Of a stretch of 64,000 nt of DNA, positions 8,006-16,620 are shown piece by piece. The translations under genes and the position numbers were made by a program. Below the pieces are notes generated by a model. It searched no databases. It saw only the letters and a list, made by a program, of their open reading frames with translations, and had not been told where the DNA came from. The number at the start of each line of letters is the position of its first letter. Within the stretch, counting starts at the first letter, position 1. Origin of the DNA: an uncultured Aquimarina sp. (lineage in GTDB: Bacteria > Bacteroidota > Bacteroidia > Flavobacteriales > Flavobacteriaceae); NCBI GenBank assembly GCA_947498935.1, contig CANMMM010000010.1:82426-146425 (forward strand). The letters are read 5' to 3'.

Positions 8006-9483
8006 ACTGTATGTTCCATTTCTGTAATAATAGCTTCTATATCTAGATGCGCATCCAATAAAGCCGCTAATTTATCATAATTTTCTTCTTTGTACTGCTG
8101 GTAATCAAATGGAGTAGCTACTTTTTCAGTCACGTTGGCATCGCTCAATAATTCTTCGATTACCACAGAATTGTCTAAAATCCCATGGATATACGTACCC
8201 CAGCAGTTGTCCTCCAAGTATCCTTCTCCTTCGGTTCCTATCGTATTTAATGGTGTAGCAGTAGTAGCATACTGCGTCACCCCCATGTGGATTTCATATC
8301 CTTTACAGGGCTGTGTGTGATTTTTGAATCTAAATTCGCATTGCACTGTTTTCTTAGTCCTAGCCAGTACAGTGGTAATAGGTAGTATCCCTAAACCCGG
8401 AATGGATTTCACAGTGCCTTCTACTCCATGAGGGTCTTGAATCATCGTTCCTAGCATTTGATACCCTCCACAAATACCTATAATGTGTTTTTGGGCTGCA
8501 TGCGCCTGTAGCACCACACTCGCTATTCCTTTTTCTCTCAAGTAGATCAGGTCTTGAATCGTATTTTTACTTCCCGGTAGAATAATAATATCTGCTGCTG
8601 CAATGCGTTCGGGGTCGTCTGAATAAAACAAATGAGTTCTCGGGTCCTTTTCTAGTACATTAAAATCGGTATAATTGGAAATATAAGGTACTAATACCAC
8701 TGCTATATTGATAGCTCCTTCCACAGCTGTTTGTTGTTTCTGCAATAAGCCTACCGAGTCCTCTTCTTCTATATAAATATCTGTGGCATATGGCAGTACT
8801 CCTATTACTGGAATTCCTGTCAATTCTTCTAAGATGGTTTTTCCTGCTTCGAACAGCGCTGCATCTCCTCTAAATTTATTGATAATAACTCCTTTAACCA
8901 GTGCTTTCTCCCAAGGCTCTAATAATGCTATCGATCCGTATACACTGGCAAACACGCCTCCTTTGTCTATATCTGCTACCAGATATACTACCGCTCCAGC
9001 CGCCGCCGCCATACGCATGTTTACAATATCTCTATGTTTTAGGTTTAATTCACTAATACTGCCTGCCCCCTCTAATACGATAGGACTGTACTTAGTGGCT
9101 AATCGAAAAAATGCTTTTTTGGCTTCTTCAAACAATTGCGCCTTGTGATTGCCTAGAAAATACTCTTTGGCTGTTTGACTCCCCACAGGCTTACCATGCA
9201 ATACGATCTGTGAACTATGCGTACTAGAAGGCTTGAGCAAAATTGGATTCATATCCGTATGACAAGGTATCTTACTCGCCTCTGCCTGTACCGCTTGTGC
9301 CCTACCGATTTCTAGACCATCGGGAGTCGCAAAACTATTAAGAGACATGTTCTGTGCCTTAAAAGGTGCCGGTGCATACCCTTTTTGTTTGAGTAATCTA
9401 CAGATCCCAGTAACCAATATACTCTTGCCTACATCAGACCCTGTGCCTACAAACATGATAGGTCGTGTTTTTTTCATTGCCAT
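8002..9483 (-). CDS. cobQ: cobyric acid synthase (CobQ/CbiP)
   Basis: The 493-residue protein has an N-terminal DTBS-like ATPase part with GTGSDVGKS (12-20) and KAQNMSLNS, and a C-terminal glutamine amidotransferase part with nucleophile motif GICGGYQMLG (near 339-348) and a later GTYIHGILDN with the catalytic His. It amidates adenosylcobyrinic acid a,c-diamide at four positions. It is the first gene of the upstream B12 block. The track start MAMKK has a second ATG two codons on. Confidence 0.95.
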   Translation of the reverse strand: MAMKKTRPIMFVGTGSDVGKSILVTGICRLLKQKGYAPAPFKAQNMSLNSFATPDGLEIGRAQAVQAEASKIPCHTDMNPILLKPSSTHSSQIVLHGKPVGSQTAKEYFLGNHKAQLFEEAKKAFFRLATKYSPIVLEGAGSISELNLKHRDIVNMRMAAAAGAVVYLVADIDKGGVFASVYGSIALLEPWEKALVKGVIINKFRGDAALFEAGKTILEELTGIPVIGVLPYATDIYIEEEDSVGLLQKQQTAVEGAINIAVVLVPYISNYTDFNVLEKDPRTHLFYSDDPERIAAADIIILPGSKNTIQDLIYLREKGIASVVLQAHAAQKHIIGICGGYQMLGTMIQDPHGVEGTVKSIPGLGILPITTVLARTKKTVQCEFRFKNHTQPCKGYEIHMGVTQYATTATPLNTIGTEGEGYLEDNCWGTYIHGILDNSVVIEELLSDANVTEKVATPFDYQQYKEENYDKLAALLDAHLDIEAIITEMEHTV

Positions 9484-9501
9484 TGCTCAGTAAATGAGTT
9501 C

Positions 9502-9509
9502 CAAAATTA
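9502..9509 (-). promoter_or_regulatory. candidate -7 element of the cobQ operon
   Basis: The minus strand reads TAATTTTG here, matching TAnnTTTG, about 19-26 bases upstream of the cobQ ATG. This implies a very short leader without room for a riboswitch. No convincing -33 TTG is seen. Confidence 0.35.
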
Positions 9510-9555
9510 ATTCTTTTTAGGTAGAATTCCTTTTGCTGGCAGAAGAGTTGTAAAA

Positions 9556-9650
9556 GAAGTGATTCAAACTTTATGCAATTAGCTGTAAAAATGATCGTTT
9601 GCTCCCAAACTTTGTAGTTTTTGAGTTCCGTAGTGCTGCTATATCAATAA
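9556..9650. repeat. degenerate partial copy of the MITE-like element (family B)
   Basis: The segment GAAGTGATTCAAACTTT, then AAAATGATCGTTTGCTC, AGTTTTTGAGTTCCGTAGTGCTGCTAT follows the order of the full copy at 35991-36151. It is diverged and lacks the other end, which is replaced by the terminator hairpin at 9655. Confidence 0.6.
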
Positions 9651-9678
9651 AAAAGCCCGAATGCACTAGCATTCGGGC
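9649..9678 (-). terminator. intrinsic terminator on the minus strand upstream of cobQ
   Basis: The perfect 10-bp stem GCCCGAATGC / GCATTCGGGC with loop TAGT is followed on the minus strand by TTTTTT. No minus-strand gene lies upstream before the divergent metallophosphoesterase at 10088. It either insulates cobQ or ends a short non-coding transcript. The rest of 9679-10087 shows no gene, only AT-rich sequence with a small AAATAGA/TCTATTT hairpin. Confidence 0.75.
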
Positions 9679-10087
9679 AAATACTTTTCGTCTGTACCTA
9701 TTCACAATTCAGACTAAAGATTATTGGCTAAATAGATCTCTCTATTTTTTAAGAAAAAAACGTGCGAGTATCTTATTTATTGTTGTAAAATTATAATAAT
9801 CCTTAATTCCTATAGCCCGTTTTGTATAAAACGTTCTAATTTACATATAAACAACATCTATAATTACATAAACTACTTATAATCAAATTTCTAAATCTAT
9901 TTTATTAAAAATCACTAATTTTTTGATAGCTATAGTATTGTATTAGCAACAAATATTCACCAGAGAAGAAATGCGACAAGACGAAATACAGATAAATTGC
10001 AGTCATTTTTTTAGAGAATATAAAAAGTAGAGATGAGGTCAATAACAGGCAACGCTTTTTCATTGTATCTTTAGCTAAAAAAGTCAT

Positions 10088-10981
10088 ATGTCTTCTCAGT
10101 CTCGTTTGGATCGTGCTTATGCCAATGCACATGTGATTCCGTTTGATGATCAATCTAAATTTATTTTATTCAGTGATTGCCACCGTGGAGACAATAGTTT
10201 TGCAGATGATTTTGCTAATAACCGCAATATCTATTTTCATGCTTTGCAGCACTATTATCAAGAAGGCTATACGTATTGCGAGTTAGGAGATGGAGATGAG
10301 CTATGGGAGAATTTACATTTCAGCACTTTACTCAATGCACATAAGAATGTATATCGATTGCTTCGAAAATTTCATCTAGAAAACCGATTACAGATGATCT
10401 GGGGAAATCACGATATGGTATATCGTAATCCTGCATATGTACAAAAACACCTCAGTACTTTCTTTGACCCTAAAACTGGTAAAGACATTCCACTGTTTCC
10501 CGATATCCACTATCATGAAGCGGTACTACTACAACACAAAAACACAGCGCAATCTATCTTTTTATTACATGGACATCAGGCCGATTTTATGAACTATGTG
10601 GGATGGCGACTGAATCGTTTTCTAGTACGTGTATTATGGAAACCACTACAAATTGTAGGGATTGCAGATCCTACCAGCCCTGCAAAGAATTACAGAGAAA
10701 CGATCAAAGTAGAACGTAGACTTAAAAAATGGATTGCTGATCATGAACACCAAATGACGATCGTAGGTCACACCCACCGACCTCGATTTCCAGACGCGAA
10801 TGCGCTACCTTTATTCAATGCGGGTAGTTGCGTACATCCTAGATCGATAACAGGTATCGAAATCGCAGAAGGTCGTATTTCACTAATCAAATGGCAAATT
10901 GATACGAATAGAGATGGTGCTTTAAAGATTATCCGTGTACCACTAGAAGGGCCACAAGCACTTAGTGATTTTAGAAAGTAG
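10088..10981 (+). CDS. calcineurin-like metallophosphoesterase
   Basis: The 297-residue protein shows the family's metal-binding blocks in order: FSDCHRGD (near 28), ELGDGDELWE (near 61), WGNHDMVY (near 100), HGHQADF (near 157) and VGHTHRPRF (near 226). This supports a two-metal phosphoesterase. It resembles UDP-2,3-diacylglucosamine hydrolase-like proteins in layout but the substrate cannot be assigned. It is monocistronic and divergent from cobQ. Confidence 0.85.
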   Translation: MSSQSRLDRAYANAHVIPFDDQSKFILFSDCHRGDNSFADDFANNRNIYFHALQHYYQEGYTYCELGDGDELWENLHFSTLLNAHKNVYRLLRKFHLENRLQMIWGNHDMVYRNPAYVQKHLSTFFDPKTGKDIPLFPDIHYHEAVLLQHKNTAQSIFLLHGHQADFMNYVGWRLNRFLVRVLWKPLQIVGIADPTSPAKNYRETIKVERRLKKWIADHEHQMTIVGHTHRPRFPDANALPLFNAGSCVHPRSITGIEIAEGRISLIKWQIDTNRDGALKIIRVPLEGPQALSDFRK

Positions 10982-11036
10982 CACTATGAATCTCAAAAAA
11001 TCAAGTTAAACGATACAAGATCGTTTGTAAAATAGC

Positions 11037-11087
11037 TAAAAAAACGCACCTTGACTTTTTTTGTTAGGCACACAAAAAGTCAAGGTG
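11037..11087 (-). terminator. terminator of the mrp-nfu operon
   Basis: The stem CACCTTGACTTTTT / AAAAAGTCAAGGTG is followed on the minus strand by a CGTTTTTTT tail. It lies 20 bases after the nfu stop. The plus-strand side lacks a U-tract, so it mainly serves the minus strand. Confidence 0.8.
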
Positions 11088-11106
11088 AGCTTAAAGTGTA
11101 AACACC

Positions 11107-11346
11107 TTATTCTATATTGATTACCTCTTCTATCTGAGGCGCGTATTTTTTGATGGTCATTTCTACACCAGATTTTAGTGTCATCTGATTTACACTACAC
11201 CCTACACAGGCACCTTGTAATTGCACCTTCACACGCTTATCATCTTCGATAGCCACCAAAGAAATATCTCCACCATCACTTTTTAGAAAAGGGCGAATTT
11301 CTTCGAGAGCTTTTTCTACATTACTTCTTATTTCTTTAGATGTCAT
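11107..11346 (-). CDS. NifU-like C-terminal (Nfu) domain Fe-S carrier protein
   Basis: The 79-residue protein is a stand-alone Nfu domain with the cluster-binding CVGC motif (near 50-53) in GACVGCSVNQMTL. Such proteins carry an assembled Fe-S cluster to target enzymes, usually as a dimer. It starts 4 bases after the stop of mrp, the other Fe-S carrier, so the two are co-expressed. Confidence 0.92.
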   Translation of the reverse strand: MTSKEIRSNVEKALEEIRPFLKSDGGDISLVAIEDDKRVKVQLQGACVGCSVNQMTLKSGVEMTIKKYAPQIEEVINIE

Positions 11347-11349
11347 CTC

Positions 11350-12495
11350 TTATTTTTTTACAGCGGCACAGCCTGCCATTGTTGTTATCTCTATTGCTTC
11401 TGTAGGTGGTAAATTCTCATTTCTAGCGACGACCTCTCTCACCACATTTTTTGTCAATTCATCAAATGCTTTTTCGATCGGTGTATCGGTTTGCAAAGCA
11501 GCGGGTCTACCTACATCTCCTGCTTCTCTAACGCTTTGCACTAATGGGATTTCTCCTAAGAAAGGAACTGCTATATCTTCTGCTAGATGCTTAGCACCTT
11601 CTTTCCCAAAAATATAATACTTATTATCTGGCAACTCCTCTGGTGTAAAGTAAGCCATATTTTCTATAATTCCTAATACGGGTACGTTAATGCTTTCTTG
11701 CTGGAACATTGCCACCCCTTTCTTAGCATCTGCTAATGCTACATTCTGTGGTGTACTTACGACTACCGCTCCTGTAATAGGCAATGATTGCATGATAGAC
11801 AAATGAATATCTCCTGTACCTGGAGGTAGATCTATAAGCATAAAATCTAATTCCCCCCAAGCAGCATCAAAAATCATTTGATTTAACGCTTTGGCAGCCA
11901 TCGGCCCTCTCCACACAACTGCCTGATTGGGTTGTGTAAAAAATCCTATGGATAGTATTTTTACTCCGTAATTTTCTACAGGCTTCATCTTAGACTTGTC
12001 ACCTACACGTACCGATAAAGGACGTTCTCTTTCTACATCAAACATAATCGGTGCAGAAGGCCCATAAATGTCTGCATCTAACAATCCCACACTAAAGCCC
12101 ATTTTAGCCAAGGTTACCGCTAGATTAGAAGTTACTGTAGATTTCCCTACACCTCCCTTACCAGAGGCAACGGCGATGATATTTTTAATCCCAGGAATAG
12201 GTTTTCCTTTGATTACCGGAGGCTTATTAGGTGCTGTAGCAGCTGGTGCTTCTACTTTGATATTCACCTTTACTTTTGCTTTTTCATATACTTTTTCATG
12301 AATCACTTTCATTATATCTACCTCTGCTCTTTTGCGAATGTTCAATGCAGGTGTAGCAACTACTAAATCTACAATAACTTCGTCTCCAAAAGTGATTACA
12401 TTGGTCACAGCACCACTCTCTACCATATTTTTCCCTTCACCTGCTACAGTGATGGTTTCCAACGCTTTGATAATTTCAGTTTTTTCTAACTTCAT
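11350..12495 (-). CDS. mrp: Mrp/ApbC family Fe-S carrier ATPase
   Basis: The 381-residue protein has an N-terminal MIP18/DUF59-like domain (about 1-80) and a ParA-like ATPase with deviant Walker A GKGGVGKST (112-120). Further motifs are DADIYGPS and DLPPGTGD. Mrp proteins bind and hand over Fe-S clusters. The usual CPxC pair after ENMxxF is absent; the segment reads ENMAYFTPEELPDN, so cluster binding must use other residues. It is co-transcribed with nfu. Confidence 0.93.
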   Translation of the reverse strand: MKLEKTEIIKALETITVAGEGKNMVESGAVTNVITFGDEVIVDLVVATPALNIRKRAEVDIMKVIHEKVYEKAKVKVNIKVEAPAATAPNKPPVIKGKPIPGIKNIIAVASGKGGVGKSTVTSNLAVTLAKMGFSVGLLDADIYGPSAPIMFDVERERPLSVRVGDKSKMKPVENYGVKILSIGFFTQPNQAVVWRGPMAAKALNQMIFDAAWGELDFMLIDLPPGTGDIHLSIMQSLPITGAVVVSTPQNVALADAKKGVAMFQQESINVPVLGIIENMAYFTPEELPDNKYYIFGKEGAKHLAEDIAVPFLGEIPLVQSVREAGDVGRPAALQTDTPIEKAFDELTKNVVREVVARNENLPPTEAIEITTMAGCAAVKK

Positions 12496-12664
12496 GTATA
12501 TAATTTCTTTTTCCAGCCAAGTAGTCGAATATGCGATTACTTCATTGCAAAGATAGGCTGAAAAGTTAACAATCTAAAACCTTGTTTATCGAATTACGAC
12601 TATGAATTTTACCTATACAAACAACTACACAACCTATTGATATAATCACTATCTATGCTATTGA

Positions 12665-13012
12665 TTACAGTCCCAGTTCGAGCGTAGGGTCCCAAAATAG
12701 TGCGGTGAATTCTTGTACCTGATCATCCTCCACCGTTATACCTTCATTTTCGAGCAATTGTTGCATAAGGTTTGTCCCCTGAAAATGATGCTTTCCTGTA
12801 AGCACTCCTTTTCTATTGAGCACACGATGCGCAGGAACTTCTTCTAGTTGTGTATGCGAAGCATTCATAGCCCAACCTACCATTCTAGCGCTACGTGCAG
12901 CCCCAAGATAGTTAGCTATAGCGCCATAAGAAGTAACTCTCCCATAAGGAACTTGTCTGACCACTTCATATACTCGCTCAAAAAAGTTGGTGGTTTTGTC
13001 ACTATATTTCAT
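12665..13012 (-). CDS. alkyltransferase-like protein (MGMT-fold, lacks acceptor Cys)
   Basis: The 115-residue protein is the DNA-binding MGMT fold with VPYGRVTSYGAIA (21-33) and ARSARMVGWAMN. The acceptor motif PCHRV is PAHRV (60-64), so the reactive Cys is Ala61. This defines the alkyltransferase-like (ATL) group, which binds O6-alkylguanine and flags it for nucleotide excision repair instead of transferring the alkyl group. It overlaps the LysE-type gene by 11 bases. Confidence 0.88.
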   Translation of the reverse strand: MKYSDKTTNFFERVYEVVRQVPYGRVTSYGAIANYLGAARSARMVGWAMNASHTQLEEVPAHRVLNRKGVLTGKHHFQGTNLMQQLLENEGITVEDDQVQEFTALFWDPTLELGL

Positions 13013-13637
13013 CCCAGGTGTAGATTATTCTGGCTACGGTAACACATACCAATACTAGCATTAATGCGCCCATAAAATAATTGGTATACTTAGCAACTAC
13101 TACCGTTTTCTTTTCGATCTTTAGAAATGACACCACATACAGATATAAGGTAGCAAATGTTCCTGTTGCTGCTGCAATCCCAAAAATAAAAATATGAACA
13201 GCATCATATGCTATTTTTCCACTCACACTTAATGCTGCTGCTACAGCACAAAAATAGGGTATAGGCAATACATTGATCACCGACATCATAACCCCTTTAA
13301 AGAAGCTACGAGAACCCCCATGTTTGTACACCTTAATTTTGGTATTATTCTTTTTACCTTTTACAAAAAAATAGATCGCCATGAATAAGAATAGCACAGC
13401 CCCAGTACGCAATAACATGATCCGTACATAAGGATTGTAAAAAATATATTTCGCTAGCAAAACAGCTAATAATGCCTGAAAAAAAACGACCACAGAAGCG
13501 CCTATAGCTACTAATATCCCATTTTTCTTCCCGCGCTCTAAACAGGTTTTAGCCACACTCATATTCACCAAACCTGGCGGAATCACTCCTACGAATGATG
13601 CAAAAAATGTAACTATAAACAGGCGTGTAGTTTCCAA
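13002..13637 (-). CDS. LysE family translocator
   Basis: The 211-residue membrane protein has about six hydrophobic helices and the N-terminal PPGLVNMSVAKTCLERG segment typical of LysE/RhtB exporters (near 20-36). These efflux amino acids or related small molecules; the substrate cannot be told. It is encoded 14 bases downstream of trmB and overlaps the ATL gene, so the three form an operon without obvious functional unity. Confidence 0.8.
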   Translation of the reverse strand: METTRLFIVTFFASFVGVIPPGLVNMSVAKTCLERGKKNGILVAIGASVVVFFQALLAVLLAKYIFYNPYVRIMLLRTGAVLFLFMAIYFFVKGKKNNTKIKVYKHGGSRSFFKGVMMSVINVLPIPYFCAVAAALSVSGKIAYDAVHIFIFGIAAATGTFATLYLYVVSFLKIEKKTVVVAKYTNYFMGALMLVLVCVTVARIIYTWDEI

Positions 13638-13651
13638 ATTAATGAAGGTGA

Positions 13652-14326
13652 TTAAACAATTTTAAACTGAATGTAAGTTATAGGTTTATTTTCTTCTAAG
13701 TATTGTTTTTCGTAAAAAGTTTGAATAGATGTCACCTCTTCTGGCGATCCTTCTTGGTGATATATATTATGATTTGCATACAATACCTCGTGCCCCTCTC
13801 CATGCAACAACCCTAATGTATACCCATGCATAAATTCACTATCCGTTTTTAGATGCATAATACCATCGGGTTTCAACACCTTTTTATAGCGCTGTAAAAA
13901 ATCGTGATTGGTCATTCTATGCTTTGTACGCTTATACTTAATTTGTGGATCTGGAAAGGTGATCCATATTTCGTCTATTTCATTTTCTGCAAATAAGTGT
14001 TCAATAAGTTCTATTTGGGTACGAATAAATCCGACATTGGTCATTTCCGACTCTATTGCAGTTTTAGCACCACGCCAAAAACGCGCTCCTTTGATATCGA
14101 TCCCTATAAAGTTTTTTTCTGGATATTGCTCTGCTAGCCCTACGGTATACTCCCCTTTTCCACAACCTAATTCCAATACAATAGGTTGCTCATTTTTAAA
14201 AAATTGTTGCTTCCAGTTTCCTTTATATCCAAGTGCATTAGTCAACACCTCTTCTCGCGTTGGTTCTACTACGTTTGTAAAGGTTTTATTTTCATTAAAA
14301 CGCTTTAACTTATTCTTGCTTCCCAC
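13652..14326 (-). CDS. trmB: tRNA (guanine-N7-)-methyltransferase
   Basis: The 224-residue protein has the SAM site LELGCGKGEYTVGLA (near 52) and the TrmB signature ITFPDPQIKYKRTKHR (near 122-137). It makes m7G46 in tRNA variable loops. Length and motifs are normal for the family. It is the first gene of a three-gene minus-strand operon. Confidence 0.95.
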   Translation of the reverse strand: MGSKNKLKRFNENKTFTNVVEPTREEVLTNALGYKGNWKQQFFKNEQPIVLELGCGKGEYTVGLAEQYPEKNFIGIDIKGARFWRGAKTAIESEMTNVGFIRTQIELIEHLFAENEIDEIWITFPDPQIKYKRTKHRMTNHDFLQRYKKVLKPDGIMHLKTDSEFMHGYTLGLLHGEGHEVLYANHNIYHQEGSPEEVTSIQTFYEKQYLEENKPITYIQFKIV

Positions 14327-14547
14327 GAATCTATTTCTTTGTTTACCTTATTAACTATCCCTTATTTATAACTACCAATCAAGCACCTACAGCAAAACTT
14401 GGATCATATTACCAACATGTTAACTGCTTTCGTTATAAAATAATTTTTTGGTAAAATTAAGGAAATATCTGCTTTAAAGAATACTATTAATTTTAAAATT
14501 ATTGATAGTCAACAATTTGCTCTGTAATACATTAAAAATTAATTGAT

Positions 14548-15603
14548 TTGAATAAAAAGGTATTAATCGCCCCACTGAATTGGGGTCTAGGACATGCGAC
14601 ACGCTGTATTCCTATCATCAACGCACTTATCGGACAAGGTTTTGACCCCGTAATTGCATCGGATGGAGCTGCGCTTTCGTTATTACGAAAAGAATTCCCA
14701 ACATTACAAACAGAAGAATTACCTTCTTACAATATAGAATATGCAAAAAAGGGAAGCAACTTTAAGTTAAAGATGCTGCTGAACAGTCCTAAAATAGCGC
14801 ATGCTATTTCTGCAGAAAAAAAAGCTACTAAAAAGATTTTAGCATCTGATGATTTTTACGGTATTATCTCTGATAATCGTATGGGGGTACGTAATAAACG
14901 AGTACCATCGGTGTTTATCACGCACCAACTAACAGTACTTAGTGGTAAAACAACTTCTATTAGCACTAAGCTACACAATAAGTATATCAAAAAATTTGAT
15001 GTTTGCTGGGTACCTGATATGGCAGACGATCCTAATCTAAGTGGAGAACTAGGACACCCAAAAAAACCTACGATTCCTGTAACGTATTTAGGACCATTGA
15101 GTAGATTCAACTACCAGAACCTACCTAAAAAATACGATATTATGGTATTGCTATCAGGACCTGAACCGCAACGCACCATGCTAGAAGAAAAGCTCCTCCA
15201 AGAATTCGAAAAAAGCGACAAAGAAATTGTATTTGTTCGCGGAGTGATTGAAGCGTCACACAAGACCTACGTAAAAGACAATATCACCATCCACAATTAT
15301 CTTACAGGTACTGCACTAGAAAACACTATTAACAGTAGTAACATCATCATTTCTAGATCAGGATATACCACTGTAATGGATCTGGCTAAGCTAAAGAAAA
15401 AAGCTTTTTTCATTCCTACTCCTGGTCAATTCGAACAAGAATACTTAGCAGAACGTCTTACTACCAAAAAGTTAGTTCCGAGTTGTAAACAACATGAATT
15501 TACACTCAAACAACTCTATGATCTGAATACTTACAAAGGATTAAGTAGTTTTAGCACCGACATCGACTATGGGGAACTTTTTCACTTTTTCCAGAGTAAA
15601 TGA
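14548..15603 (+). CDS. MurG-like glycosyltransferase (GT28/GT1 fold)
   Basis: The 351-residue protein has an N-terminal IAPLNWGLGHATRCIPI motif (near 7-23), the GLGH loop of GT-B enzymes, and a C-terminal sugar-nucleotide site around SRSGYTTVMDLAKLKKK and PTPGQFEQEYLAE. Acceptor and donor are unknown; a role in surface glycan or glycolipid synthesis is likely. The start codon is TTG (14548), with no ATG near; MNKKVLIAPLN after it is family-typical. Its last 63 bases overlap the end of the convergent histidine kinase gene. Confidence 0.8.
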   Translation: MNKKVLIAPLNWGLGHATRCIPIINALIGQGFDPVIASDGAALSLLRKEFPTLQTEELPSYNIEYAKKGSNFKLKMLLNSPKIAHAISAEKKATKKILASDDFYGIISDNRMGVRNKRVPSVFITHQLTVLSGKTTSISTKLHNKYIKKFDVCWVPDMADDPNLSGELGHPKKPTIPVTYLGPLSRFNYQNLPKKYDIMVLLSGPEPQRTMLEEKLLQEFEKSDKEIVFVRGVIEASHKTYVKDNITIHNYLTGTALENTINSSNIIISRSGYTTVMDLAKLKKKAFFIPTPGQFEQEYLAERLTTKKLVPSCKQHEFTLKQLYDLNTYKGLSSFSTDIDYGELFHFFQSK

Positions 15604-16620
15604 GAATTCACTCCCTATTCTATAGTCACTTTCTATATAAATGCGTTCATGGTGTGCCTCGATGATATGTTTTACAATCGCTAATCCTAATCCAGAACCC
15701 CCTTCTTTTCGAGAACCACTTTTGTCTACTCGATAAAAACGCTCAAACAATCTAGGGATATGCGCTTGTGCTATCCCTTCGCCATTATCTGTAACTCGTA
15801 CTATTACTTTATTTCGTATCAGGTTTTCTATACTTACCTCAGTAGTTCCATCTTCCTTTCCATACTTAATAGAGTTTACGATCAAATTAGATAGCACCTG
15901 CTGTATCCGTTCTTTATCTGCATGCACTTCTATAGGCTCATCATAATTCATATCAAAAGTGAGTGCTATATTCTTTTTAGATGCTTTCATCTCATACAAA
16001 TCAAACACACTTTGCACCAGTTCGATAATATCGAAACTAGTATAATTCAGATTCAGATCCCCTACTTCTAGCTTGGTAATCATATCCAAATCCTTTACGA
16101 TATATATCAATCGCTCCACTCCTTTATTAGCTCTATTCAGGTATTTCTCTAAGATGTTAGGATCTTTCATAGCTCCATCCAATAAGGTTAGAATATACCC
16201 TTGTACCGTAAACAAAGGGGTCTTTAACTCATGAGAAACATTGCCCATAAATTCTTTTCTGTAGTTCTCCCTTACTTTTAGTGTTTCGATTTCTGTTTTT
16301 CGCTTTTTTGCAAATTTTTCTACCTCCTTAATCAGTGTACGCATATCTGTAGTTACAGGACCTTCATCTACAGTATCCATATCTAACATTTCGATATCAT
16401 CATAGATTTTTCGAACCCTACGATAGATAAACTTTTGCACCCGGTATTGTACGATAAAAAAGCACACTAAATAGCATATGAATGCAAACCCTAGCACAAA
16501 AAATATACTAAACAATGATTGCGCATATAAAAAAACGCTCAGTACGAGCGTTAATATCATAGTTATATACATAGAGGACAGGTATGCGAACCTATATGAT
16601 TTTTTAAAATTTTCCGCCAT
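15541..16620 (-). CDS. sensor histidine kinase, PhoR-like
   Basis: The 359-residue protein has two N-terminal membrane helices (about 14-56) with almost no periplasmic loop, then the HisKA H-box GNVSHELKTPL (His130) and HATPase blocks NSIKYG, DNGEGI and GSGLGL. The short sensor region matches PhoR-type kinases that sense through a transporter complex rather than a ligand domain. It overlaps the response regulator stop/start by one base (TAATG). A PiT phosphate transporter lies next, supporting phosphate sensing (inference). Its 3' end overlaps the convergent glycosyltransferase by 63 bases. Confidence 0.88.
   Translation of the reverse strand: MAENFKKSYRFAYLSSMYITMILTLVLSVFLYAQSLFSIFFVLGFAFICYLVCFFIVQYRVQKFIYRRVRKIYDDIEMLDMDTVDEGPVTTDMRTLIKEVEKFAKKRKTEIETLKVRENYRKEFMGNVSHELKTPLFTVQGYILTLLDGAMKDPNILEKYLNRANKGVERLIYIVKDLDMITKLEVGDLNLNYTSFDIIELVQSVFDLYEMKASKKNIALTFDMNYDEPIEVHADKERIQQVLSNLIVNSIKYGKEDGTTEVSIENLIRNKVIVRVTDNGEGIAQAHIPRLFERFYRVDKSGSRKEGGSGLGLAIVKHIIEAHHERIYIESDYRIGSEFSFTLEKVKKFPIVDVGAKTT

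Noticed and set aside
9484-9900. A second cobalamin riboswitch upstream of cobQ
   Set aside because: No B12 box or GCTGTTCCCGCAACTG-like core on the minus strand.
9905-10153. 82-residue minus-strand ORF as the gene served by the terminator at 9649
   Set aside because: It overlaps the start of the metallophosphoesterase and has no recognisable features, and it ends 230 bases before the terminator.
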